Shown in pieces: positions 34,801 to 47,536 of a stretch of 64,000 bases of DNA. This DNA is from Deinandra increscens subsp. villosa (lineage: Eukaryota; Streptophyta; Magnoliopsida; Asterales; Asteraceae): contig JBCNJP010000006.1 of assembly GCA_039602395.1 (NCBI GenBank), forward strand, positions 46,586,325-46,650,324. The letters are read 5' to 3'. Position numbers and translations under genes: made by a program. How positions within the stretch are numbered: position 1 is the stretch's first letter; each line of letters opens with the position of its first letter. A model generated the notes under the pieces. It made no database searches and was not told where the DNA came from. It saw only the letters and a list, made by a program, of their open reading frames with translations.

Positions 34801-37689
34801 TAATTAATCAAGGTAAAACAAATTTTAACTTACAAGATCAGATCTAACATAATCTACCACGGATTTTTATATATCTATTTGAATCTAGCATGAACCTAGT
34901 CAAATCTATCATGAATTTAGCCAAATCTAGCATGACAATCAAGTTTTGGTCAACAAAACTAACCCTATCAAGCATGCACGGGTGGATCTATCATTTAAAC
35001 ACATAAAAGTTCATGATTTTCTGGTCTTACATACAGATCTAACTTCACATGCCAAGAATGTTATATATCTAAACATGTTAGGAGGTAAAAATGTCATTTT
35101 TGAAGTTTATGACACACAATTCTAACCCTAGATGACATACATGTTGAGATCTAGACATTTTATCATGTGAAACCCAACCTTGATGATCATAACACATGGA
35201 TCTGGTCCTAAACAACATTCATGAGGTAAATCAAGTCTATTCAAAACATAAAAATGGAATCTTGATGAGAAAATTTCTAGATCTAGCCCTAGATGACATG
35301 CTTTCCATAGATCTAGTCATGATCTAACCTAAAGGTGCAATATTGATGACATAAGACATGGGTTTTGGCACATAAGAGCATGCAAGATCAGATCTAATCA
35401 ATTTCCAACATAAAAATCAAGTCTTGATGCATAAAACCCTAGATCTATACCATAAAAGCATGCATAATCATAGATCCAAGCCAAAAACGCAATAAAGTTC
35501 CAATCTTGGACCAAGAAATCAATAGATCTAGATGAAGAGATGATTTAGAACATAGATCTAACCCTAAGAAGTCATAAAGGTCAGATCTTGATGAAACGGG
35601 ATGAGGATCAACACTTACCGGTAAACCGAAAAGATAAAGAAAAGGGGTGAAGAAGGAGGATCCAAGCTTCAATCTTCAAGCTTTAATCTTCAGAGATGGT
35701 ATTAGGGTTTGTTTAAAGGATTTCCAGAGGTTTTGGGACATTTTAGAGCTGATGGGGGCTGAAAGTGATGAGAAATGAGGCTAATGATGCTTAAATACCC
35801 GAATTTTAGGGTATTGCTGATTTTTCACTTCCAGGCGTATCGCCTACAGCTCCTGGGAGTTCCAGGTGATACGCCTACAAGTCTCACGAACCAAAACTTT
35901 GATGATTCACCGTTTTCGCACTAGTTTCTTCCTTTTTCGTCGTTTTTTAGTCCCGTTTTTTTTTCTCCATTTTTCATTTCCCATCATAAAAACCACATTC
36001 AAGCCAATAAAAATTGAATATAAACATGTCATATATTGAATTAGAATCAACAGTCAATCAAACATAACACGTTTTTGGTCGGTTTTAACGTACACATCGA
36101 TTTTAGGCAATTCACCAACGATTCGCGACTCGATCAAGTGGTTGTAATACTCATGACATGATAATTGATTATTAGACTCATAAAAATGTTGAATTTGATA
36201 TATGGTGACTAAATATGAGATTCCCGGTAAACGATGCATCGCGTACCGAAATCGCGTAAAAACCCAAAATTGCTTTATTTTCAATTCGAGACACCAAATT
36301 TGATTCCAATTGATTGCAATTAAGTATCCGGTTTCTAAAATAGGTTATAAATCATTTAGATTCGTTAGTTAGGGTGTTTACACCCGAAAATTCTTCCGGT
36401 TTTCAATAATTTACAAATCGGTAAGTCCGTAAGTTCAAAACGGGGCGGATTTCTCAATCGGGTAATTTGCATATGTTACAGACTCCCCTACTTTAGAAAA
36501 TTTCGTCCCGGAATTAGAAGAGACTTAAAATTTTTAGAGAAAAGAGTAGTGAAAAGAGTTTGCCAATATCCAACACACGTTGACATTTCAAACCAACATA
36601 GAGACGACGTGAGAGATTTCACCGAGGGTAGGAAAAATATTCTCGATTATCGAATCAATTATATCGGCATCAAAGCTTTACCCGATCACAAGGGTTACAT
36701 TTGAAATGGTGACTGAGGAGAACACCCACACACAGACACTGTCCTCGGTCCGACTCCCAGTGCACCCTAAAGGAATTACCGATGCTTATATATAGGGTGT
36801 ACCGCCGCTAACCCACCACATCTTTAATACCTTTAGTGAGTATTGGCTGTCTTCGGAGGACATCATATTCTACACCACCAATATCTGACAACCGAGCTTG
36901 ATACAACAACATAGGACGAGCAACATCAACATAGTGATAAACCCGAGGAGTACACTATGACCAAACCAGAATCAACCAAAAGATTTACCAAAGATAGTGG
37001 ACCACAGTCTCCCCTACTTTAGGGATGAGACTGGGAGTTTAAGAGACTCAGGTGAGTAATGGATGCAACATGGATTTCTTCAAGGTATCCCAACTCAATC
37101 ACATAGATTCACATAAATTCAAATAGATTCACATAGATTCAAATAGATTCACATGGATCATCATAGAATAAACCAAGCAAAACTGATAGTAATGATAAAA
37201 AAATCGAACTTCAGACTTCTTATTCAAACAAAGCGTCAAGTTCTGGTGAACTAGATGGGTAGCGACCCACATCTGGTATACCTTGCGAGACACGATATCT
37301 GGACAGAATCTGAATCAGCGCTCGCAGAGACCTAAGACCTATACCCCACAACCAATATCGATCGTATGCTATCCTAGCATCACACACAATCGTCGGTGGC
37401 AGTGCGTATGAGTTTCTATTTAGCAAGAGTAGAGTAATGGTCAACACTCGAATTAACGGTACGTAACCGTATGATTCAAGTGATGAGAAAAAGGCTTTAA
37501 ACAAATGATACCCAAAGGAAATCGAGTACCATGATCTAAACGGAAAACCACGCATTGGATGCCATGAGCCGATCAGCACTCGCTCGGGTGTCACGACTAG
37601 CGTAATCCGAACGGTACATTTCAGAACGACATAGCTCCTTTGACTTGGGATGAACCGCATGATTCGTGGTGTACGAATTTGATGACATG

Positions 37690-38170
37690 AATTGAATTAC
37701 ATGATTTGAGGTACATGAATTCGATTACCTAAATCGGACAACACATCTCAAAATACATGTATCGATAACATGAACCAAACGACATGTCTCGAAATGCATG
37801 TACCGATAACATGAACCGAACAACATGCTTCGAAATACATGTATAGATAACATGAACCGAACAACATGACTTGAAATTCATGTACCCGATGATATAAACC
37901 GGATAGCATGACTCGAATTACATGAGCCCGATAACATGAATCAAATAACATAACTCAAAACGCATGAGCCCGATAGCATGAATCGAGTAGCATGACTCGC
38001 GATACATGAGCCCGATAACATGAACCGAATAGCATGGCTCGAAGTACATGAGTCCGATAACGTAACTCGACTATCATGGTTCGAAATACATGAATTCAAT
38101 AACATGGACCGAAAACATAACTTAAAATGCGAGAATCTTGATAACATAAATCGAATACCATAACTTGAAA
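37690..38170. repeat. Imperfect tandem repeat in the L internal region
   Basis: Roughly ten units of about 40 bp, each with GATAACATGAACCGAAYA and CATGACTCGAAATACATG variants. The homologous place in the partial second copy (48700-48840) has lost most of the units and contains an inverted piece. Confidence 0.7.
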
Positions 38171-41100
38171 TGCGAGAAATCTGATAATATAAACATATCT
38201 TGTAATGAAAAATAACTTGATTAATAGCGATTACCGGTCACATCCACCCATAGCACCTTTCAGGTGAGGCCAACGATTTAGAACTAAATGATAAACCCGA
38301 TGAAACAGATTAATGAGCCAACAAACAATCACATAACGATAGTGTGAAGAAAGACTGAACCACAACCGAAACAATCATAAAAGTCATTCAACAAACAAGA
38401 GTCGAAATGAAGAATCGAATTCGTGAAATGATGAACATCGAGTCTAAAATTAGACTCATGAGTCACTGGTAAAGCAATGCTAGGTAAATCTGGGGTAGAA
38501 GCGGCACGACTCGATTCATAAATTGACTATTGAGTAGATCAAGAGCCGAATTCATGAACCTAATCTAGCCGAAACATCCCGGTGTTCCTGGTTTGAATAC
38601 GAATGAGGTTCTCATTATGGAAATCAAGGATGAGAAATGAGCAAATCCATACATCGCTTATGAGAGTGATCACAAATTATAAAAAGGGCCGCGAAGTGCC
38701 GGCTGAGACATGGGGCTCAGAACCAGACACTGTCATGAATCAGATACAAACGAGAGCTGAGACGCATGAAGGGCTTAGATTGAGGAGGGTTAACACAATG
38801 GACAAGGCAAAAACCATAATGAAGAAACGTTCGCGCAGAGGCGAACGGTTCCCCGAGGTTAGAGACGATAAGGTGACTGGAAACTGGAATCGTACGGGCA
38901 TAAAGGCAATATGAAAGTCGATTTGGTGAACGGGAGGAAGACCCGATGTATCTTTGGATGTCCCCGATTCCCATATCATTATGATGAACTTCCACAATTT
39001 TGGGTCCTAAATGCATGCGCTCCATACGCAAGTAATTGTGGATATGAGCCCGCAGACTGGTTCATCGTCAAGGATTGTCGGGACTTGAGCGTCGAGGCAA
39101 TATACGAATGATTTCCCTTAAAGCTTACAGATTCATAATGATAGCTAAGAACACAAAGATGAGTGAAGGAAAATAAGGTCTAGAGATGCTAACGGTGAAC
39201 AAGGCCGAAGAACGAACATCAACGAGTTAGGTCGCAAGGCAGACATAACTCAATGGTCATTAAGGCCAAACTTTGAACGAATAGATTCGATACCGGTACG
39301 TGTACAAGTTTGTCTACTCGAAATGTCGTAAAATCATAAACTCATATACATGCAATCCTGTAAACATGTGGACTTGTAAACTCATAATATTTCCAAACGG
39401 GTAGACTCCCCGACACACATACCTAGAGAATACACGAGATATATCAAACGGAGAGATATTAAAATAGTTAATTTGAAATTTTTTACAACACAGGAGAGTC
39501 ATATGCGTGTGGGTTCATAACTCGCTCACATGTCGGCTTGTCTGCATGTATACGTGTAATCCCGTAACCACGCAACCTGCAAACTTGCGAACCCATCAAT
39601 GAGAAATTACCCAACGTACACATAATGATAATGATCATATAAGGGATAAATGATTCAGGAAATCCAAATGAGACAACACATACCGAGTAGATAAGTGCAT
39701 ACAAGAAAGGGAACAATAAGGTTTCAAACGACATCAACATAAAGGAAATTATTACATAGAAGGTCAATGATTTCAACGATTACAAAGCATCAATCATGAG
39801 ACTCATCGAACGATATACGATCGGAAGATCTAGAATAGGGTACACGGGCAGCATTGCCAACGACGGAAACGTTACCGATAGCTAACAGCGGGTGCGCCAG
39901 AGGAATGTGATCAGGGGCACCAAAGTAATAGCAATCATAGGTGGAGGAAAAAGCAATCTGGTGAACAATGAAGGTGTCAGCAGGCATAGGTACCACAGGA
40001 AGAAACGCATGAGGCTGAGCTCAAGCCGGCTGGTGACTCGTGCTCCCGAGATGGCTGGGTCGGGGATAGATACCCACATGATGGCTAAGAAGGCCATAAT
40101 TTGTGCACTGCTAACATGGAAGGTGGGTAGGGTGATGATGGTTGCACCGATTGCATAAAGGGTGAAGTCCCAAGTAGAGCTTCTTAGCTTTCGGCGCAAA
40201 GGGGACACTTTGAACATCAAGAAGTGTGGGGATAGCAACATCAAGTGGAGCAACATTAGTTGTTGCCCTTGTATAGGTTAGCCTTCCTCTTCTTCTTGCT
40301 GACTCTGGTAGGAGAGGACCCAACACCCGAGTTTCCTTGTGTTAGATCAGTAGGGTTCCTAGATTCCCTACACTTAGAAGAATCGCACGCCTTATGGCGT
40401 TTGGAAGGACAGGCGGGTTCTAAGGCAATAGCATTGGCATTGAGAGCTTGCTAGATTAAATCAGGGAGAACAGCCGTCACTTTACATGCAACCCCTCGAG
40501 TCACTAGACGGTTGCGGCGATGAATACAACGATCCAAGCAAAGAAAATAGGAAGGATCAATCGTGAGACAATGGGTACATCAGGGTGAGTGACCGATTTA
40601 AAATCACAAGACAACTGATTCGATAAATAATAGATTACCGAGAATCATAGGAGAAAACCGTAAAACCATCGTCATATAAAATGATAAATTAGATTGAAAT
40701 CCATTTAGGTCATAAAAGATTAAGTGTGTGATAGTGAGATGATGTAACTCAGATTATCATAGGTTATAATTTTTTTTTCATACAACGCGTAAAACACGAA
40801 ATCGAATGATTTTTGAAAAACATACGGAATGGCCCTCATTTCCCGAGTGGGAAACTACCACTGTGACTAATCAGAGTAAGATCCTAGTGTTTGACATGCT
40901 TTGGCCTAATAGGTTTCGGCACTCTCATCAGGGCGTCCGAGGTAAGCGTCCAGATCCGTCAATTCAAATTTGTACGCAACGCTTTTCCAGTTAGAGTACC
41001 CAACTACCGGTGCTTCCACCCTTACAGTTACTACATGTCAATCACTAAGGCTATGTGTCTGACGAGATCTTAAAATCGAAAATCAACATCCTAAATGGTA

Positions 41101-41321
41101 CGTAAGGCACCATCTCTAAGGAAAGAGGCTAGGAAGCCTCAAGTGATTTGTGTATAAGTGTGTGTTAAACGATAAGGGCAATAATTAAACATGCATGATT
41201 AAGAAGAAAATATAGGACATATAAATCATATAGGCATGCTATGCATAAGGCACTCATGTAGGACACTTAAGGCATAAGTCTAGGTCAAGCTGGTTCTAAT
41301 AACCTAGATCCCTACAGTCGT

Positions 41322-41334
41322 GGCTCTGATACCA
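41322..41334 (-). other. Primer-binding site of element L
   Basis: The plus strand reads GGCTCTGATACCA; its complement TGGTATCAGAGCC is the initiator tRNA-Met primer site. It stands three bases from the LTR end at 41338. Confidence 0.85.
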
Positions 41335-42747
41335 ATCTGTCACACCCCAACCGACGACGGAATACGTCGGGACGCGATGATTGTCCAGATGCACACAACA
41401 CTAATTATGTTGCGATATTCTTAATCAACCCATTTCAAATAATAAAAGTAGTCAATACATAACATGATATAATTCAATCAACAATGAAACAAATTAACTA
41501 GTTTAATTAGGTCAAGCTAAGTCCACATGCGATCCTATGGTGTCATCAGTCATGGCAAAAATATCATCAAGCTGCGTAGCCTGCAACATGTATAAAATAA
41601 AGGTCCACTACGAATAGTTGGTGAGTAATCATAGGTTTATATAGGTATACGATCATAGCTTGAACATGCGAATCAATGTTAAATCAATGAAAACAAGTAT
41701 AGAAAACAAGTAATGAACTAAAGCACATGGGGGTCGACGTAACCCAAGCCCTCGGCATTTAGGCTTTCAATCATAAGGCGCCACAGGCGAGGCAGGCCAA
41801 GTGGGTTGCCAGACCAATGGATCCATTATTGTAACCCCGGCTCAAATTTGTTAATGGGATACGTCTATGAACATGAACATGAACATGAGCAACACACATA
41901 AGTACAACACACACACAACCATAGTCCACAGCAATGATCCAAACAAGTTCACATATACAAGGCACATAGATCAAACATAGAACTCGCATGCGGTTTTAGA
42001 ATGTAGATAGTTTAAGAACATGAGTTGATACGGTACATGTTGCACCCCAAAACTTAAAAGGAAAAGGGGCTATGATACTCACCTAATGGAGGAGACACAA
42101 TCTGAGAGAAAAGACACCACGAAACAAAGGAGGATAGACCCGATGATAATCTTGACGACTAGCGAGATAGAGGAAGAATAAATAAATAATTAAATAAATA
42201 AATAAATAAATAGCTTAATTTCACGACACGACTGACTCGACGACTCGTTAGTGATTGGGTGAGGTGATACGTACGATAAGGGAGCAATCCTAAACTAAAG
42301 GTAAGGTCAAAGGGTCCTAATTTGACTATTTATGAAAGTCAAACATGGTCAAACATAAGTCAACATGGTCAAACAGAGGTCATCATGGTCAAACATAAGT
42401 CAACATGGTCAAACAGAGGTCATCATGGTCAACATAAGTCAACATGGTCAAACAGAGGACATCATGGTCAAACATAAGTCAACATGGTCAAACATCGTCA
42501 TGCATGGTAATTAATCAAGGTAAAACAAATTTTAACTTACAAGATCAGATCTAACATAATCTACCATGGATTTTTATATATCTATTTGAATCTAGCATGA
42601 ACCTAGTCAAATCTATCATGAACTTAGCCAAATCTAGCATGACAATCAAGTTTTGGTCAACAAAACTAACCCTATCAAGCATGCACGGGTGGATCTATCA
42701 TTTAAACACATAAAAGTTCATGATTTGCTGGTCTTACATACAGATCT

Positions 42748-43096
42748 TGTTGATACCTGATATGTGCGTCGTGTGAAGTATCAAGCAATGTACAAGATCA
42801 AGTCATTCTAGGTCTGGCCGATCTAGGTCCAAACCTGAAATTCGGACTGGCCGAACCTGAGATTCGGCCGAAGCTCGGCCAGCTGGGTATAAATATACGT
42901 TTGGTCTTTGTAACTAGAGAGGCTGAGCATGCAAATTCTGTTAAGTGTGTGTTTCTGAGTGTGTATTCTCTGTGTCTATTTCTGAGTGTTTGCTGATTGT
43001 AATTGTTCTTCTTTGATCAATAAATCAATCGGTTAATTACGTTTCGATGTCCGATTAGCTAGATCGAGTAGACGATCCGATGCTCACGCATTTTCA
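42748..43096 (+). repeat. 5' LTR of element D
   Basis: The LTR runs from TGTTGATACCTGATATG to CACGCATTTTCA. A TATA box (TATAAATA, 42888-42895) lies just after two palindromic stretches of TTCGG/CCGAA (42826-42880), and AATAAA is at 43019-43024. Confidence 0.9.
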
Positions 43097-43220
43097 AGTG
43101 GTATCAGAGCTTTCTGGTTCACTCTACTGATCTGTGGTTGCTATTTCCGGATTTTTGAAGCGTTTTTGAAGTTTCTTGAGTTTGTTTTTGTGATTTTCAT
43201 GGTCTCAACCTGAGTTTGAT

Positions 43221-44066
43221 GAAAAGATTTTTTATGACCAAAAGAATGTCACTGAAGTAAAAGTTGAATTTTCTCGATTGGCTAAGAATGGTCATTCTTC
43301 ACCTGAGGAGAAAATTTCTGGAAAGCATGAAGGATTGGGTTTTCACAGGATGAAAAACAACGCTGAAAAGGTTCAAGCATCTTTATCTCCAGATTTGAAG
43401 AAATTAAAAATGAAACAAGTGAAGAAGGAAGTTTTTCAAGCTGATAAAATTCAACCCGAACGTTTTTACAAACTCAAGGGTTCGGATCAATTATTTTCAG
43501 ACAAAGAATTTCCACTTCATTGTGTTGATGCTCGGAAGATTGCTGAGGTCTTTGTGAAAGCAACTATTTCTTCAGAAAGTACTCAATCTCTAAGTCCTAC
43601 ATCTAAATGGGTACATGATCACAGGTATCAGGTATATGATTCTTATTCTGATCATGTTAGAGATATTCATGTGTGTTCTTCGCAGGTACATCACCAATGG
43701 GATAAAATGACACGAATTTGTTATATTTGTCGTCGTCCAGGACATATGGCAAAAGATTGTCCATCACCTGCTGATTCACCCCAAAGATTTCACAAGAAAT
43801 CACTTTTTGGTAAATCTGCCACACCAAAGTTCCTTGATGAACAAGGCAGAGTTTTTGATGAAATTAAACATCCATTTTTTCATAAACAAAAACGTTTTGT
43901 TCCAATGTTTACAAAGGTTCAAAGTGTAGGTTCATCATCACAGTCACCTGTGATTGTTTCATCAAAAATACCAAAACAACAACAATGCAAACTTAAGGTG
44001 GTTTCTAAGCAAAATAAGGACACTGGTCGACCAGAAGCAATCCGCTTCGGGTCATTTATGGACTAA
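43221..44066 (+). pseudogene. gag: C-terminal third of the gag of element D
   Basis: The open frame begins at SQPEFDE-like sequence right after the leader, without a proper ATG; the nearest in-frame ATG is near 43349. It contains KLKGSDQLFSDKEFPLHC, an intact zinc knuckle CYICRRPGHMAKDC (43720-43761), and ends GRPEAIRFGSF with a stop at 44064. F ends at the same place. The end just after the knuckle part, without a protease, is therefore a family feature and not damage to one copy. Confidence 0.75.
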
Positions 44067-45740
44067 TTCGTTTGACCAGTGTAGGAACTTCTAGAAGACC
44101 TATTGACGATTGCAAAGTTGTTGATGGAGGAGTACTCTGCTTAAGTTAAATTTCATGATAAATTTTTCTAACCTGCAAATCTTCTGAATTCTAAAATTGC
44201 ATCGTATCCGTGTTGATTGATCACTTTACTTTGTTTACAATGTTTTTCTCAAAAACCCAAAAATAGAGTCTTGTTTTGTGTAAAATGAAAATCCAAAAAT
44301 AGAGTTTTTCATTTTAAGGGGGAGAATTGTAAGTAAGGGGGAGTAATTGGGAAAATGCATGTTATGGGGAGAGAGTGAATACATGCCAAATATATAATGA
44401 AGGAAGGTGAATACATGCCAAATATAAAAAATTGTGAGAAATTGATCATTGGGAAATGATAGTACATTGGCTTGCGTGTCTGACTCATGAATAGAGTAGA
44501 TGAAAGGGCCATAAGATCATTGTTTGATATGCTTGGTAGACTCGGTAAATCAGAAAGTATTCAGATGTGATATTCATTAAATACTATTGCTTGACCATGT
44601 GGATAACACCTTGATGCATATTTCATGACACAAAAAGAAAAATAAGTGTGAAATTCAAAATGAGAAGTCACTGTGTATACATGTGTTCATTTTGCAAAGA
44701 TTTAAACTTGTTTGATTTTCTTTATTTTGTCAAACGATCGGACTTTCTCTGCGTATCGAAAGATCGACCTGATTGTTGTTCGTTTGGCGTTCTGCTTTTT
44801 TTTCTTTGGTGTTTCGTATAACTCATCGGACTTTCTCTGCGTGTACGGGAGTACCGACCTGATTGTTGTTGGGTTATACAATTTCAATTTGTTTTATTTT
44901 CTTTTTTTTGTTAAATCCGAGGCCTTATCTGCGTATCGAAAGATCGACCTTAAGGTAGACGATTTAACGTTCTTATTTCTTTTTGCATGGAACACAGTTG
45001 ACTATATCATGAAAATATTATGCATTGTGAAAAATCACAAGTGCTGTCACACAAAAGGAAAAGAAATGAAAAGCTGAAAATGTCTGATTATGTCTGATAG
45101 TGTGGGATACACTGGTCAATGCAAATCTAATCAATACCTTAACATATCCAAATGTTATGAGTATGATTCTGCCTGAGTTTAAGTTGGACAAATTATACCA
45201 GCAATCGGCATGACTTATGTGCTTCGATTAATCAAAATTGAAGTGCAGTTCAGTGCGTTATGTTCAATATGATCCCATATAGTGATCTTTCTCATACCAA
45301 AAATAGTGTTTGTTTCTGTGTTGCAATTTCATTTCATTTCAGAAAAGAACAAAAAGATTTTCGGTGTGTTTTAGCATAAACTGTCTAAAAGTCAAAAAGA
45401 TTTTGTTTCTGCTTTATTTTCGATCTGATCATCACGTGATACAAATCATTTTCAAAATCATATCTTGGAGTCTCGAAGAGACGTTTTCCGCCAAGATTAT
45501 TTTAAATGTTTGAACAGGTTGCTATGTGCAAGATATCACTACTTCAAGTCTTCTGAAGCTGTTGATAAAAGATCAGAGATACTCTACAATGTTGTCAGAT
45601 CAAGCTACGATCGAGTTGAGGAGGAGTTCGTTTGAAGATTCATTTCATTGAACGAACGGATTCTACACTTGAGGGGGAGCTTGTTTGAAGATACAACGTT
45701 GATGTTTTTGAAGGGATACTGCACACGACGAGGGGGAGTT
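44067..45740 (+). other. 3' untranslated region of element D
   Basis: About 1.67 kb without a gene between the gag stop and the 3' LTR. It contains the triple hairpin block (44729-44968) and a polypurine tract at the end. The same region, in the other orientation, fills 52970-54560, 61366-62209 and 22371-23810. Confidence 0.75.
44729..44968 (+). other. Triple hairpin block of element D
   Basis: Hairpin 1 is 44729-44788 (GTCAAACGA/TCGTTTGGC), hairpin 2 is 44816-44879 (GTATAACTCA/TGGGTTATAC) and hairpin 3 is 44910-44968 (GTTAAATC/GATTTAAC). Inside each is TCTGCGT, then a small inner stem: ATC-GAAA-GAT in 1 and 3, GTAC-GGGA-GTAC in 2, then CGACCT. The GAAA and GGGA loops are of the GNRA type. 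Confidence 0.75.
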
Positions 45741-46089
45741 TGTTGATACCTGATATGCGCGTCGTGTGATGTATCAAGCAATGTACAAGATCAAGTCATT
45801 CTAGGTCTGGCCGATCTAGGTCCGAACCTGAAGTTCGGACTGGCCGAACCTGAGATTCGGCCGAAGCTCGGCCAGCTGGGTATAAATATACGTTTGGTCT
45901 TTGTAACTAGAGAGGCTGAGCATGCAAATTCTGTTAAGTGTGTGTTTCTGAGTGTGTATTCTCTGTGTCTATTTCTGAGTGTTTGCTGATTGTAATTGTT
46001 CTTCTTTGATCAATAAATCAATCGGTTAATTACGTTTCGATGTCCGATTAGCTAGATCGAGTAGACGATCCGATGCTCACGCATTTTCA
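45741..46089 (+). repeat. 3' LTR of element D
   Basis: The sequence matches the 5' LTR apart from about four substitutions, all in the first 100 bases. Confidence 0.9.
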
Positions 46090-47536
46090 GATCTAACTTC
46101 ACATGTCAAGAATGTTATATATCTAAACATGTTAGGAGGTAAAAAAGTCATTTTTGAAGTTTATGACACACAATTCTAACCCTAGATGACATACATGTTG
46201 AGATCTAGACATTTTATCATGTGAAACCCAAACTTTGATGATCATAACACATGGATCTGGTCCTAAACAACATTCATGAGGTAAATCAAGTCTATTCAAA
46301 ACATAAAAATGGAATCTTGATGAGAAAATTTCTAGATCTAGCCCTAGATGACATGCTTTCCATAGATCTAGTCATGATCAAACCTAAAGGTGCAATATTG
46401 ATGACATAAGACATGGGTTTTGGCACATAAGAGCATGCAAGATCAGATCTAATCAATTTCCAACATAAAAATCAAGTCTTGATGCATAAAACCCTAGATC
46501 TATACCATAAAAGCATGCAAAATCATAGATCCAAGCCAAAAACGCAATAAAGTTCCAATCTTGGACCAAGAAATCAATAGATCTAGATGAAGAGATGATT
46601 TAGAACATAGATCTAACCCTAAGAAGTCATAAAGGTCAGATCTTGATGAAACGGGATAAGGATCAACACTTACCGGTAAACCGAAAAGATGAAGAAAAGG
46701 GGTGAAGAGGTAGGATCCAAGCTTCAATCTTCAAGCTTTAATCTTCAAAGATGGTATTAGGGTTTGTTTAAAGGATTTCCAGAGGTTTTGGGACATTTTA
46801 GAGCTGTTGGGGGCTGAAAGTGATGAGAAATGACGCTAATGATGCTTAAATACCCGAATTTTAGGGTATTGTTGATTTTTCACTTCCAGACATATCGCCT
46901 ACGGCTCCTGGGAGTTCCAGGCGATACGCCTACAAGTCTCCCGAACCAGAATTTTGCTCATTCACCGTTTTCACACTAGTTTCTTTGTTTTTCGCCGCTT
47001 TTTAGTCCCGTTTTTTTTTTCCTCCATTTTCCATTTCCCATCATAAAAACCACATTCAAGCCAATAAAAATTGAATATAAACATGTCATATATTGAATTA
47101 GGATCAATAGTCAATCAAACATAACACGTTTTTGGTTGGTTTTGACGTACGCATCGATTTTGGGTAATTCATCAACGATTCGCGACTCGATCAAGTGTGT
47201 GATTACTCATGACATGATAATTGATTATTAGACTCATAAAAATGTTGAATTTGATATATGGTTACTAAATATGAGATTCCCGGTAAACGATGGATCGCGT
47301 ACCGAAATCGCATAAAAACCCAAAATTACTTTATTTTCAATTCGAGACACCAAATTTGATTCCAATTGATTGCAATTAAGTATCCAGTTTCGAAAATAGG
47401 TTATAAATCATTTAGATTCATTAATTGGGGTGTTTACACCCAAAAATTCTTTCGGTTTTCAATAATTTACAAATCGGTAAGTCCGTAAGTTCAAAACGGG
47501 GCGGATTTCTCAATAGGGTAATTTGCAAATGTTACA

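Larger units (their letters stand above)
27758..36480 (-). repeat. 3' LTR of element L, split by Tat-C
   Basis: The LTR parts are 27758-28493 and 34365-36480, with Tat-C between them. The uninterrupted order is visible in the other LTR at 42050-42100. It holds a TATA-like TATTTAA (35797-35791), hairpin-forming CCAGGCGATACGCCT motifs just upstream of it (35829-35880), an AAAT microsatellite (34465-34507) and a 40-bp tandem repeat (34620-34800). Confidence 0.8.
36481..41337 (-). pseudogene. gag-pol: Decayed internal region of element L
   Basis: This lies between the two LTRs. Gag traces are at 40330-39790: a knuckle-like CNRCNHHHPTHLPC, then, after an in-frame TAG, QCTNYGLLSHH, and a broken CYYFGAPDH. 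An RT start is visible at about 38997-38900 (SGLPPVHQIDFHI followed by a proline-rich part), as in chromovirus RT. The rest of pol is too decayed for me to place. A stretch of imperfect repeats with ACATGAACCGAA and ACTCGAAATACATG (37690-38170) has expanded inside it. Confidence 0.55.
42748..46089 (+). mobile_element. Copia-like gag-only element D (3342 bp), recent insertion
   Basis: Two 349-bp LTRs (42748-43096 and 45741-46089) differ by about four bases as I read them. GATCT is duplicated on both sides (42743-42747, 46090-46094). An initiator tRNA-Met primer site is at 43099-43110 and a polypurine tract GAGGGGGAGTT before the 3' LTR. The leader joins the last third of gag directly, so most of gag is deleted. 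There is no pol. Confidence 0.9.
27758..47536 (-). mobile_element. Chromovirus-like Ty3/gypsy element L, both LTRs interrupted
   Basis: The sense order on the minus strand is 5' LTR (47536-41338), initiator tRNA-Met primer site (41334-41322), decayed gag, decayed pol, a polypurine-like tract with TAGGGGAG-type sequence (36481-36495), and 3' LTR (36480-27758). Each LTR is 2852 bp once its insertion and one target duplication are subtracted. The ends are TGTAACAT and GGGGTGTGACA. The phrase TTTCGGGACGAAATT before the tract is typical of this group near the 3' LTR. Confidence 0.8.
41338..47536 (-). repeat. 5' LTR of element L, split by element D
   Basis: The LTR parts are 41338-42747 and 46095-47536, with D between them. 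The plus-strand start is TGTCACACCCCAACC and the end is AAATGTTACA. Sequence, tandem repeat and hairpins match the other LTR. Confidence 0.8.

Noticed and set aside
37690..38170. CRISPR-like array
   Set aside because: Units are imperfect and contiguous, with no unique spacers, in a plant retroelement.
38603..38914. A small gene on the plus strand, since the frame is also open at 49240-49542
   Set aside because: The two copies are recent duplicates of the L internal region, and the opposite strand shows RT traces there, so the shared frame needs no selection.
41322..41334. Part of a tRNA-Met gene
   Set aside because: Only the 3' complement is present and it stands three bases from an LTR end: a primer site, as at 25609, 43099, 16490 and 61003.
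43278..43348. Gag start in element D at a near-cognate codon
   Set aside because: Homology to F begins upstream and continues through, so this is an internal position of a truncated gag, not a real start.
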